A stretch of DNA of 18,636 bases from Neocallimastix lanati (nom. inval.) (GCA_016946835.1 JACVTC010000562.1:1-18636), one strand, 5' to 3'. Positions 8,020 through 16,650 are shown, numbered from the stretch's first letter. The notes: generated from the sequence alone by a model not told the origin. Translations and numbers: made by a program.

Positions 8020-9133
8020 GAGAATATAAGGAATTAATATAATTTTCATAATATGGATCATTTTGGAATCTATCAAAAGCAACGCAATCTTTTAAAACAT
8101 GATCCGGTTGATGACAGAAATAACAGGTTTTAATTTTTAAATTTTTCATTTGATTAGTTAAATCGTCTATAACATCAGAATTATTATTATAATTATTTGT
8201 ATTGTGATTCATATTACGATTATTGTTATTACTATTATTATAATTATTACCATTGTTATAATTATTATTAAAATTATTGTTACCAAGATTATTGTTATTA
8301 TTAAAACTATTAAAATTTGGGTTTCTAAAATTTCTCAAAACGCTAGAATTCATTCTAGATGATGAATTTAATGATACATTATTAAATCTTCTTATTCTAT
8401 TAAAATTTCCTGAATTGTTAAATGTATTAAAATTATTATTAAATGGAGTGAAATTTGAATTATTATTATATTGATCAATGAAAGCATTATTAAGATTTGA
8501 TCTACCAGGTTGGGAAAAATTATTTCTTCTATTATAATTATTGATATTACCATAAGGACCCCACATTTCTTGGTTTCCTTGAGATTGAGTTAATATATTT
8601 TCATATTTCTCAGCTAATTTACAGGCAGTTTCAAGGTCAGGAGCTTCAGCCATGGCGATTCTTTCATAAATTCTACTACGAGGTCTCAAGGCATTTTCAT
8701 AGTCGATCACTGAGAAGGAAGATTGGTCTGCGGAATCTAATTGATCATATAACTCTAAGAATCTAGTATTAAAGTCGTAAATACTTTCATTTGGATTGAT
8801 CATAATTTTCTTAATTTGTCTTAATTTGTCTTCTTTCAGATTTTCTCTCCAATATTTCTTTTTAATTAGGTATACACATTCATCTAGTGTTAGAATCCGA
8901 TTCAACTTGACTTGTTCTATATGAAGTACACGAACTATATCATCCTCACAGGATGCAATGATATAACTGAATTTTCCTGCATCCGTTACAATACGTTCCC
9001 TTCTAAACCAGTCAGTAATACGAAACTTCCAAATTTCTGCATCTTTATGAACACCTCCAATCCTTGGTAGAGTTCTAGTATCGACATCATCGTTATCCAC
9101 TAGAGTTGTCGAAGTAGTAGGTGAACTTGACAT
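8009..9133 (-). CDS. gag: Gag protein of element B, with CCHC zinc knuckle
   Basis: From the ATG at 9133 this encodes 374 residues of Gag, the particle-forming protein. An in-frame ATG at 9181 would add 16 residues (YLYIYILLIIWNFLK type) translated from a TATATA run. I prefer 9133 because the protein then starts MSSSPTTS and the gag-like part follows. The core (about residues 30-185) has the W-x-F-x-I-x-D-W-F start and the NESIYDFNTRFLELYDQL helix typical of retrotransposon gag. Residues about 195-315 are very rich in Asn. The C-terminus has one CX2CX4HX4C knuckle (CYFCHQPDHVLKDC, about 337-350) for RNA binding. It ends in the A AAA AAC TAG frameshift site that feeds pol. Confidence 0.92.
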   Translation of the reverse strand: MSSSPTTSTTLVDNDDVDTRTLPRIGGVHKDAEIWKFRITDWFRRERIVTDAGKFSYIIASCEDDIVRVLHIEQVKLNRILTLDECVYLIKKKYWRENLKEDKLRQIKKIMINPNESIYDFNTRFLELYDQLDSADQSSFSVIDYENALRPRSRIYERIAMAEAPDLETACKLAEKYENILTQSQGNQEMWGPYGNINNYNRRNNFSQPGRSNLNNAFIDQYNNNSNFTPFNNNFNTFNNSGNFNRIRRFNNVSLNSSSRMNSSVLRNFRNPNFNSFNNNNNLGNNNFNNNYNNGNNYNNSNNNNRNMNHNTNNYNNNSDVIDDLTNQMKNLKIKTCYFCHQPDHVLKDCVAFDRFQNDPYYENYINSLYSQKN

Positions 9134-9345
9134 TTTAAGAAAATTCCAAATAATGAGTAGTATATATATATATAAATACAATAATATATAGTCTTATTAA
9201 CTAATAAAACGCGTTCAATAATTTATAAAAATTAAATATATATTTTATCACTATTAAAAATTTTTACTATTTATTTTTGTTACTAAGTATTATTATCAAT
9301 ATTAATATTATTATAATTATTATTTATTATTATTACATATATTAT

Positions 9346-9380
<35 letters not shown>

Positions 9381-9473
9381 ACTTATTAATTAATTTACTA
9401 ATTAATACTATTTATTACTTCTATTATTATTATTATTATTATTATTTTTTTTTTATAATAAACTAATAGTTAA

Positions 9474-9529
9474 TAATTAAAGGCTTATTCGTTTTTATAC
9501 TGGTTCAAACTCCCAGTTATCTTTAATTA
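9474..9529 (-). repeat. Leader stem-loop repeat of element B, copy 1
   Basis: A 56-nt unit is bounded by TAATTAAAG (9474-9482) and its exact reverse complement CTTTAATTA (9521-9529). Inside, CTGG (9500-9503) can pair with CCAG (9513-9516). It matches copy 2 (9587-9642) at 49 of 56 positions by eye with no gap. The preserved outer arms suggest a selected RNA structure in the leader. Confidence 0.75.
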
Positions 9530-9586
9530 CAAATAAAATATTACAATTAATTAACTAACTTATCACTACTAACTAAATCTAAATAG

Positions 9587-9642
9587 TAATTAAAGACTTA
9601 TTCGTTTTTATCCTGGTCCAAATTCCCAGCTGCCTTTAATTA
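9587..9642 (-). repeat. Leader stem-loop repeat of element B, copy 2
   Basis: This has the same 56-nt length and the same 9-bp outer arms (9587-9595 with 9634-9642) as copy 1, with about 7 substitutions. The CTGG/CCAG inner pairing is kept. The centres of the two copies are 113 bp apart in the untranslated leader. Confidence 0.75.
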
Positions 9643-9659
9643 ATAAGAATAAAATAATA

Positions 9660-9693
<34 letters not shown>

Positions 9694-9830
9694 TTATTGA
9701 CGCGTAATTATTAATTTTCAACTAATATTTTATTTAAACTTAATAAATTAACACACGAAAATAATTATAATAAAAATATATCTCTTAATAAAACACTTAT
9801 AAAAATAATACAACTATATTATTGCACATC

Positions 9831-9846
9831 CCCGATATCTCCACCA
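9831..9846 (-). promoter_or_regulatory. Primer binding site of element B
   Basis: On the minus strand, five bases after the LTR end (ATCA), the sequence reads TGGTGGAGATATCGGG (9846-9831). It begins with the TGG that pairs with the CCA end of a primer tRNA. Element C has TGGTGGAGAGTCGG in the same place, so the first nine bases are shared. The matching tRNA would end TCTCCACCA; I cannot name it. Confidence 0.7.
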
Positions 9847-9851
9847 ATTTT

Positions 9852-10417
9852 TGATATGCGGGACTTTTATGTGCTATATTTTAATTATAATAATATAGTT
9901 ATATCTTTATTTAATTTATTATTCCTTTTCCTAAAAACTAAAAAACCCCCTTTCTAAATTAATTTATTAGAAATTGGTTATTATTAAGAAATTACATTTT
10001 AAAATTATAAAATTTAATAGTATGAAATATATTTTAAACATATAATATAAATTATATATATATAAGAATACAATATCTATATTTAAATAATAAATGTATA
10101 TTATATGTAAAATAAAAAAATAAATATAAAATAATACATAATAATATATTGTATAATATAATAAAAATCCTATTAAAGTTAAATATAAAAATATTATTAT
10201 ATTTTAATATAATAATATATAATTATAAAATAAATAATATAATATAATATATTATAAAATAATATGTAATTTAATATATATTATAATAGTAATTATAATA
10301 TAATAATGAATAATTAATAATATATTATAAAAATTATTATCAAAAGATATAAATTTAATATTTAATAATTATTATTAAATATACAAATATGTTACTACAC
10401 ATATTTGTTTTAGATCA
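9852..10417 (-). repeat. LTR of element B (5' LTR in element direction)
   Basis: This is the second 566-bp copy, TG...CA ended, without gaps and apparently without substitutions against 2796-3361. It carries the same U3 palindrome at 10383-10408. Transcription of element B should start in this copy and run leftwards. Confidence 0.95.
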
Positions 10418-10749
10418 CAAAATATAAATTTTACATTTATACTTATTATTTGAAATGTTCTCTTTTTTTGTAAAAGACGGAAAATATTGTAATAAAAATG
10501 TGTTTTTAATAACACATATTAACAGTGGTTAATATATGAAAACTTATAAATTATAAAGTGTTTAAATATAAAAATATAAGATAAATTAATTGTGTAAAAA
10601 TTTATTTTATATTTACTTTCTATATTAATTATTTATTGTAGTAATTAATTTTAATATAAGTTGTAAAATAGTTCTTTCTTAAAAGTTAGAATTTAACTAC
10701 AACTTTAGAATAACATTATAATATTAATTAATATATTATACTGTTATCA
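10418..10749 (+). repeat. Left LTR of element C, right fragment
   Basis: This matches 12490-12803 apart from three substitutions and an extra 18 bp (AGATAAATTAATTGTGTA) near 10578-10596. The first four bases are the right copy of the B target duplication. It ends GTTATCA (10743-10749), matching the TGAT start of the right LTR as an inverted end. Eight-bp arms AAGTTGTA and TACAACTT lie in the distal half. Confidence 0.9.
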
Positions 10750-10751
10750 AT

Positions 10752-10765
10752 TGGTGGAGAGTCGG
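10752..10765 (+). promoter_or_regulatory. Primer binding site of element C
   Basis: TGGTGGAGAGTCGG begins two bases after the LTR end. The first nine bases equal those of element B's site, implying the same primer tRNA or a close isoacceptor. Position and TGG start are the evidence; the tRNA is not identified. Confidence 0.7.
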
Positions 10766-10910
10766 TCTTCCCAGGGTGCAACTTACAAAATTTTATATTT
10801 TGTATTCAAATTTTTGTGAAAAAATCATTTTTTAATTTAGGGAAAATATAACTTCCTAATAATTTATTTTAAAATTCATAATTGTATTGTATGATTATGT
10901 TGTAATAACC

Positions 10911-12304
10911 ATGTTGGATTCAAAGCATATGATTGATATTTTAAGGTGTAATACTATTCCAAGTGTTTACGCTTTAGTTGATGACCAAATTGCAAAGGTT
11001 AAAGTATATAGACAAAACACAGTCAATATAATCTCGGAAAATATATTTAATAAGATTTCGAAAGGAAAAAAGGTAATAAAACAAAAACATCAATACTTTG
11101 TTACAGAAACTGACTTTGTTATGGATTCCAATTCTATGGTTGAGTTAGAGATAAAGTTTAAAAATGCAACTATTAAAGATACCTTTTGGATTGCTTATGA
11201 TATTGATGATTCTTATGATATTCTAATTAGCTTTTCAGTTTAAAGAAAATACTCCTTATATGTTTCTTATGATGACTCTTTATGTATGAAATTAAAAGAT
11301 ACAAAGGAACATATTACTATATCATTACCTTCAGATATGTATTCTGGAAAAGAATTTTTAGATTGGTCTAAACTTAAAAGCATTACATATAATAATGAAA
11401 ATTACGATTAGATCCATGAAAGTATTCAACTTAGTGATAGTAAAGAAACAAAATTACGTGAAATTGATGATATTAAAGATATTGAAATTCAAAATTTAAA
11501 AACCTTATTAAGTCAACTTCAAGCTGATTATAATAAATTGAAAGAGACAAGTAATTCAAATATTGAAAAATTAAAGAAAAAATATAACAAACTATATGCT
11601 CAAAATCAAAAAGGTAATATCACTATTTATAATCTGAGTAAACAAAATAATCAATTAAAAGAAGATTTAAATAATCTTGAAGAATGTAACTATACTTTAA
11701 ATAATAATTTAAACTTAAGTAATAATGAAATTAACGTACTTAAAAAAAAAACAGACAAATGGAAGAACAAAATGAAAAGAAATCTCAAGTAATTTCTTCA
11801 TTAAACGATAAGATTGATGAATATGATAAATCGAATTATAAATTATTTTGTCAAATAAATATTATGCAAAACGAATTACTCCAAGAGAAAGAGAAAAATC
11901 AAAACTTAAAAAATATTAATGATGAATTAAAATCAAATATTGAGGAATTAAAAAGTAAAATGATACATGATGAATTCAGACAACATGATACAAATCTTCA
12001 GCTACCATTAAAATCTGATGAATTAAAATTAATTAACGTGGAAAATGCAAGAAAAATAAATTCAATTTCGGATATGTCTAATCAAATTATGTATACTGAT
12101 AAAGCACGAAAAGAGAAAATATTTAATAAAAAAATGAAAAAGAACATTGGTTATGAATTTTCCAATCTTATGAAAATATACTACGGATCTTTAAAATTAA
12201 TTGGAAACTATAAAACTACAAGACATTACTTTGAAATATTATTAAAATTTAAATATTTTATATTTCATAATTCTTATTTATTTATTTTAATAAGATTTTT
12301 ATAA
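10911..12304 (+). pseudogene. Internal ORF of element C: protease-like domain plus coiled coil, broken
   Basis: One reading frame runs from the ATG at 10911 to 11792 with two in-frame stops (TAA 11241, TAG 11409). It shifts -1 at a run of ten A (11742-11751) into a frame that runs to 12304. The first about 110 residues resemble a retropepsin: VNIISENIFNKI follows where the active site should be, and YDILIS stands at the usual DILLG strand, but D-T-G is replaced by Y-R-Q. Residues about 170-400 are a long Lys/Glu/Asn/Leu coiled coil. The last about 70 residues are basic and then hydrophobic. No RT, RNase H or integrase is present. It could be a degraded Gag-Pro remnant or an element-specific structural protein. 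The protease link is my inference from pattern; the coiled coil is clear. Confidence 0.6.
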
Positions 12305-12408
12305 ATAATTATTATTTTAGAGTTAGATAATTATTAGATAAATTATAAATTTATTAAATATTAAAAAATTATTTATTATTTTATTCAGCTATCCCAAAGT
12401 GATATCTT

Positions 12409-12419
12409 AAGGGAGGAAG
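12409..12419 (+). promoter_or_regulatory. Polypurine tract of element C
   Basis: AAGGGAGGAAG lies three bases before the TGAT start of the right LTR. This is the usual place and composition for the RNase H-resistant primer of plus-strand DNA synthesis in LTR elements. It also fixes the LTR start at 12423. Confidence 0.8.
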
Positions 12420-12422
12420 TCT

Positions 12423-12803
12423 TGATAAAGAATTTTTATAATTTAATAATTTTATAATTTAAAATTAATAGAATATACACGTAATCAAACAAAATATAAA
12501 TTTTACATTTATACTTATTATTTGAAATGGTCTCTTTTTTTGTAAAAGACGGAAAATATTGTAATAAAAATGTGTTTTTAATAACATATATTAACAGTGG
12601 TTAATATATGAAAACTTATAAATTATAAAGTGTTTAAATATAAAAATATAAAAATTTATTTTATATTTACTTTCTATATTAATTATTTATTGTAGTAATT
12701 AATTTTAATATAAGTTGTAAAATAGTTCTTTCTTAAAAGTTAGAATTTAACTACAACTTTAGAATAACATTATAATATTAATTAATATATTATTCTGTTA
12801 TCA
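12423..12803 (+). repeat. Right LTR of element C, holding the empty site for B
   Basis: The 381-bp repeat starts TGATAAAG and ends GTTATCA. It matches the split left LTR. At 12490-12493 it has a single CAAA exactly where B is inserted in the left copy, so it serves as an internal empty-site control for the B insertion. Confidence 0.88.
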
Positions 12804-13358
12804 TATACAAAAAAAGAATATTTATTATTTATTTTGTTATTATTTATTGAATTATTAAAAAAACAAGTCATATACAAAAATACGCCACATTACCATTGCG
12901 AGATGTACTACATTCCAAAATTCTTTTATTTATTTATATATTTATATTATTCAAAAATTGTTCTTTAATAAAATAATTAATAAAATTTAAAAATAAGAAA
13001 TATTAAATTTCATTAAAATAATAATCGAATGTGTTACATTACACAATGTGACAGTGACTTTTATATTATAGTAATTTGACGCCATAAATTTTTAAACATT
13101 TTTTAATGCCATTTTTAAATAAATAAATGAATAAATAAATAAATAATTAAACAAATATTTTACTTTTTAAATATTAAAAAAAAAAAATATATTTTATTAA
13201 AAATACTTTATAATTAAATGAACTAAATAATTAATACTAATTTATTCAGAACAAATAAATAACTATATAATTTTATATATATATATATTCATAAAATTTT
13301 TAACAAATTAAATATATTTTTTATTAAAATAATATATAATTAAAATATTTTATTATAA
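12804..13358. other. AT-rich spacer between element C and the MULE relic
   Basis: I see no gene here. TCATATACAAAAA occurs at 12801 and again at 12868, 67 bp apart. A small palindromic patch with GTGT, TACATT and ACAC lies near 13030-13050. AAAT-type short repeats lie at about 13120-13145 and a TA run near 13275. Part of this may be the 5' flank or terminal repeat of the MULE copy, but no matching inverted repeat was found on its other side. Confidence 0.5.
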
Positions 13359-14453
13359 ATGGAAGAAAGCATTAATATTGAAATAAATGAACCAAATCGA
13401 GGAAAGGAACAAATTATTATTACCAAAAAATATAAATTTAATTCTTGACCAAATAAAAAAAAAAAAAAAAAAAAAAAAAAAAGATAATTCTTATAGTCAT
13501 ACAAAATATAAAACTTTTAAATAAATGTAAAATTTTCATTATTTTAAACGATAAGAAGAAAGTTTTAAAATATGAAAATTTATATAATTATTTTGAAAAA
13601 GAATTTGATGTATTTATATCAATTTCAAAGCATAAAATTAAAAATGAAATTAGAACAAGTTAATATTCCTTTAGGTATAAAACTTAAACGTATATTAAAT
13701 AAAGTCTCACAATAAATGGGATTTATATGTTTATACATCCTGAATATAATGCAATCAAATCCCAAATGACAAGAAATAGAAATATAAATAAACAACTACC
13801 TTCTAATGTAACAAAGTTTGATGAAATTCCTGATGAATCAAAATATTATAAAAAAGTAAAAAATGAGAATTTTATGATATCTAAAAATCCATATTTAATA
13901 ATCTTTCCCATCATATAAAGCAAAACTATTTATGAAATATAATGAAGATATATTTACAGATGATACTTTTTATATTTCACCTAAATTTAGTTATCAAGTG
14001 TTTAATACAAAAACTTATATTACGAAATTAAATATTTTTTGTACTATTTCTTTTTCAATATGAAAAAGTAAAGAACAAACTACCTGCGAGATGTTGATTT
14101 AAGAAATATAAAAAAATAATAATAATAATAAATATAATAATAATACTACTATTACTCCAAAAATTTTTCATTGAGATTTCGAAATAGGCATATCTAATGC
14201 AGTAGAAATAATTATTTCCAAATATAAATGTGAAATACTGTATTTAACACTTTAAAAAAAAAGCATTAGAATTTTTTTTAAAATAAAATGAATTATAATG
14301 GAGTAAAATATTAAATAATAATATATATTTTTATTATAAAGTGATTTCGAACTTATCTTTTGTAAATCTTGAATATATAATTGATGTTTTTCTTAAAATT
14401 CGGTGTTAAACAAATAATAATGTCCTATTGTTTGAAATTTATAGAATATTTTG

Positions 14454-14485
<32 letters not shown>

Positions 14486-14683
14486 TTTTATAAAATTAAA
14501 AAAAATTGGAATTATTATAACAATATAAAACATATAACAATCAATGTATCAGAATTATTCAATAATTATTTAAATAATTTGGTTTCAAAAGAAAAAACTT
14601 CTTTTTATAAATTAATATATGCATTAAAACAAGAAGAATTTTTATCTTATAATAATTATATAAGAAAAGGTACAGGAATTTAG
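13359..14683 (+). pseudogene. Degraded FLYWCH/MULE-type transposase
   Basis: A relic spread over all three plus frames. From the ATG at 13359, NRGKEQIIITKKYKFN resembles the start of a FLYWCH zinc finger (RGK...Y-F); it breaks at a TGA (about 13446) beside a run of 28 A (13455-13482), and the cysteines are unreadable. The open piece 13727-13918 (HPEYNAIKSQMTRNRN) continues, after a shift, into FTDDTFYISPKFSYQV (about 13950-13985), matching the first catalytic Asp block of MULE transposases (D-x-T-F...P). A DFE block (about 14174-14182) fits the second Asp. NVSELFNNYLNN and SYNNYIRKG (about 14540-14680) fit the C-terminal N-x-S/P-E...N helix. At least six stops and several shifts make it dead. 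The family call is recognition from memory of its motif order. Confidence 0.6.
13455..13482. repeat. Run of 28 A inside the MULE relic
   Basis: A homopolymer that breaks the FLYWCH-like frame. A similar run of about 30 A lies at 14454-14483 in the same relic. The lengths may not be exact, since such runs are prone to sequencing slippage, so frames across them should not be trusted. Confidence 0.9.
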
Positions 14684-15310
14684 AAAAAAAAATATTAAAA
14701 AAAAAAAAAAAAAACTGATATAATCATATCCGTCCTTAAAAAGTGGGGTGGTCTTCGTTAGAGTTCTTCTTAGTGAATAAAGTAGAATCAAATAGTAGTC
14801 AAATAGGTTATCCAAGTAGAAAAATAAAACCGGTGGTAGAATCTAAAAGTTTCAAAGCGATGGTAGAAATTCCAAAAGTCTAGAAGAAGTAGATTAATAG
14901 ATTTCCGAGAGTTTGAAGGATAGAAACACAAAATTTTATTAACACTTTTTAATAATATTTTTATAATTGAATATTTTTTTTTATTTATAATTATGAATCA
15001 AAAATTACTGAAATATAAAACAAATTATATAGTATTAGACCAACTAAATATATAATCTGTCAAAGTTTAATATGATAAGTTCCTTTAACCTTTTTTTTTT
15101 AGTGATAACACAGAAAAAATCAAAAATTATCACGTGAAAATCAGTAAAATAACAAAGATAGAAATAATTCCAACGATTCAATTATGAATAATTTACAAGG
15201 AACTATAATTAATAAGAAAGTGGACTTTAAAGAGAAGAAATTAAAAATTAATGATTAGGAAGGTAATACAAAAAGAGAATTCCATATAATTTTATCCAGA
15301 TAAGCTAATA
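14684..15310 (+). other. Spacer and probable decayed gag/linker of element D
   Basis: Most of this stretch has no readable frame. The part at about 14726-14930 is richer in G and C than its surroundings, with GTGGGGTGGTC and CGGTGGTAGAATC, and looks like older coding or LTR-derived DNA. A short piece from the ATG at 15184 is Lys-rich (NKKVDFKEKKLKIND) and stops at 15256. Its position before the protease motif of D suggests it is the end of a gag or gag-pol linker, but I cannot prove this. Confidence 0.35.
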
Positions 15311-15979
15311 TGGAATTTTATAAAATTATCAAAGAATTGGTTTAATACCAGATGTAATATTACTTTTGGTCAAATCCTTGATATATATCCTAAACTAAGG
15401 TCAGACTTTACCAGAATTTTAATTTAAAAAAAAAAATTTTTTTTTGGCAGTTTTCTTGATACAATGGAACCTTTTATAATTAATGAAGAAGAAAGTGAAA
15501 AAAAAAGTTAATTTAAGGAATATAAAATTTCATAGTGATGACTTGGGAATTGTAGAAGCATCTGTGGACAGTATTCAAGGAAGATTACACATAGATTCTT
15601 GAAGTAATTTGAATCTAGTGAGTATTGCTTTAATGAATAGTCTACCAGGTACCAATGAGCAAGTTAGTATATGTACTGGTAGGATTTATGAAGCGCTATT
15701 GATAGCACTATTACGGACGCCATTGTGGTTCGTCTTATGGTTTCAATTATGTAATTATACATTTACTTCGGATTTCTGTATTAAAGACCAAAAAGATATA
15801 TGTTTTGAATTCTTACTGGGATTTAGGTCAATAGCTAATAACTACCTTTTTCATTTATCCAATGTTAAGATCGTTGTGTCGCTTTTACTTCTGATGAAAA
15901 GTTTGATATCATTGTTTTTATTGCTAAAGACCAAGACATTGATAGGAATACCTGTTTTATAAAAATTTACTGGACCTAA

Positions 15980-16087
15980 ACAAAAGTATTGATGTTTTAA
16001 GAATGCCTATAATGTACAAAAGTATTGATGTTTTAAGAATGCCTATAATGTACAAAAGTATTGATATTTTTAGAATGCCTATAATGT
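15980..16087 (+). repeat. Three tandem copies of a 36-bp unit
   Basis: The units are 15980-16015, 16016-16051 and 16052-16087. The first two are identical and the third differs at a few bases (gatATTTTTaga for gatGTTTTAaga). In the open frame each unit encodes 12 residues, KSIDVLRMPIMY, the third KSIDIFRMPIMY. The repeat keeps the reading frame and lies between protease and RT of relic D. Confidence 0.92.
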
Positions 16088-16552
16088 ACAACGGAAACTC
16101 TTATTCAGAAAGTAACTAATTTACTAATAAAATCATTGAGGAACACGCTATAAAAGAGAAATATGTATTTTCTCTTTTAGAGTACATTCATTCTACTACA
16201 TTTTATTCTGATTTAGGTCCAAAATTTAGGGATCGCATAAGAAAAATTTTTTAAAAAAATTATTGATGTAATTGCTACTTCATTTGATAAACTTACTCTT
16301 TCTAAATTAAACTCTCATCATACAAAGCTTACTAAGGACGCAAAACCATTAAATATCAAATTTTTTAATTTAAATAAAAATAAGTCAGATATGCTTAAAG
16401 AAGAATTAACTAAACTTATCAATAAGAGATTAATTGAATATTCTAAATCCTCCAAGTATTCTGTTGTGTTGGTAACTAAGAAGAATGGGAAATGACGATT
16501 GTGCTCCCACTATCGTAAATTAAATGGTATGCCAATGCCAAACTCTTATTTT

Positions 16553-16612
16553 CTTCCTATTATGGATGAAATATTTGATAGTTATTCTCTTCCTAATATT
16601 GATGAAATATTT
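16553..16612 (+). repeat. Partial duplication with 36-bp period in the RT relic
   Basis: CTTCCTATTATGGATGAAAT and onward (16553-16588) is repeated in diverged form from 16589 to about 16612 (CTTCCTAATATTGATGAAAT). The period is again 36 bp, or 12 codons, and the copy restates the P-x-M/I-D-E-I-F block of RT. The unit is unrelated in sequence to the one at 15980. Confidence 0.75.
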
Positions 16613-16650
16613 AGTTGACTATTATTCTGTTTGTTAAGTTAATACCAATA

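Larger units (their letters stand above)
9134..9851 (-). other. 5' leader of element B
   Basis: This 718-bp untranslated leader lies between the 5' LTR and gag. It contains T runs (about 9351-9377 and 9674-9695; A runs in the RNA), a (TA)n run near 9657-9674, the duplicated 56-nt stem-loops at 9474-9529 and 9587-9642, and the primer binding site at its start. No ORF of note is seen. By analogy with other LTR elements, packaging, dimerisation or translation signals would be expected here. Confidence 0.7.
2796..10417 (-). mobile_element. Complete Ty3/Gypsy LTR retrotransposon B
   Basis: This 7,622-bp element is coded on the minus strand. Read in its own direction it has 5' LTR (10417-9852), primer binding site, a long leader with paired stem-loops, gag, a -1 frameshift site, pol (protease, RT, RNase H, integrase), a 3' untranslated stretch, a weak polypurine tract and the 3' LTR (3361-2796). 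The domain order with integrase last is diagnostic of Ty3/Gypsy (Metaviridae). Both LTRs are 566 bp, align without gaps and look identical by eye, and both coding frames are uninterrupted, so the insertion is recent and the copy may still be active. It is flanked by a CAAA duplication and nested in the LTR of element C. Confidence 0.95.
2766..12803 (+). mobile_element. Small LTR retrotransposon C, split by insertion of B
   Basis: With B removed, element C reads left LTR (2766-2795 plus 10422-10749), primer binding site (10752), one degenerate frame, polypurine tract (12409-12419) and right LTR (12423-12803). The internal region is only about 1.67 kb and encodes no RT or integrase. The LTRs differ by about four substitutions and one 18-bp indel over roughly 345 bp, so C is older than B, as nesting demands. 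It looks like a non-autonomous element using another element's enzymes. The outer end of its left LTR is lost. Confidence 0.8.
15311..16618 (+). pseudogene. pol: Broken Ty3/Gypsy protease and RT of element D
   Basis: The relic starts with a pre-protease block (15311-15424) containing ITFGQILDIYPKLRSDF, like INLAQLLGISSALRADV before the protease of element B. The protease (about 15540-15960) has HIDS-stop-SNLNLVS: the active-site glycine codon has become TGA (15600-15602). FEFLLGFRS is its later I/L-L-G strand. After a 12-residue tandem repeat, a frame at about 16262-16618 encodes the RT N-terminus (LINKRLIEYSKSSKYSVVLV, KKNGK-stop-RLCSHYRKLN), with TGA where Trp is conserved. It ends before the first catalytic Asp. 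There are several frame changes. The element is dead and lacks RNase H and integrase. Confidence 0.7.

Noticed and set aside
9500-9516. GGTTCAAACTCC in the leader stem-loop of B looks like a tRNA T-arm or B box.
   Set aside because: The loop is 9 nt rather than 7, copy 2 has GGTCCAAATTCC, and no other tRNA arm is near. Chance resemblance within a leader repeat.
15609-15962. A 117-codon open frame with hydrophobic segments, resembling a membrane protein.
   Set aside because: Its start is the tail of the D protease active site. The hydrophobic part is an out-of-frame reading after a frameshift; other frames give protease-like sequence.
15980-16087. Three regular 36-bp repeats as a CRISPR-like array.
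   Set aside because: The copies are directly adjacent with no spacers, they keep a reading frame, and the genome is eukaryotic.
13446-16500. Many of the stops inside the relics are TGA (for example at the FLYWCH break, before DFE, in DS-stop-S, and in NGK-stop-RLC), hinting at TGA being read as an amino acid.
   Set aside because: The lost residues differ (Gly, Trp and others), TAA and TAG stops also occur, and the intact pol of B uses TGG for the same conserved Trp (GRWRLC). Ordinary decay explains it.
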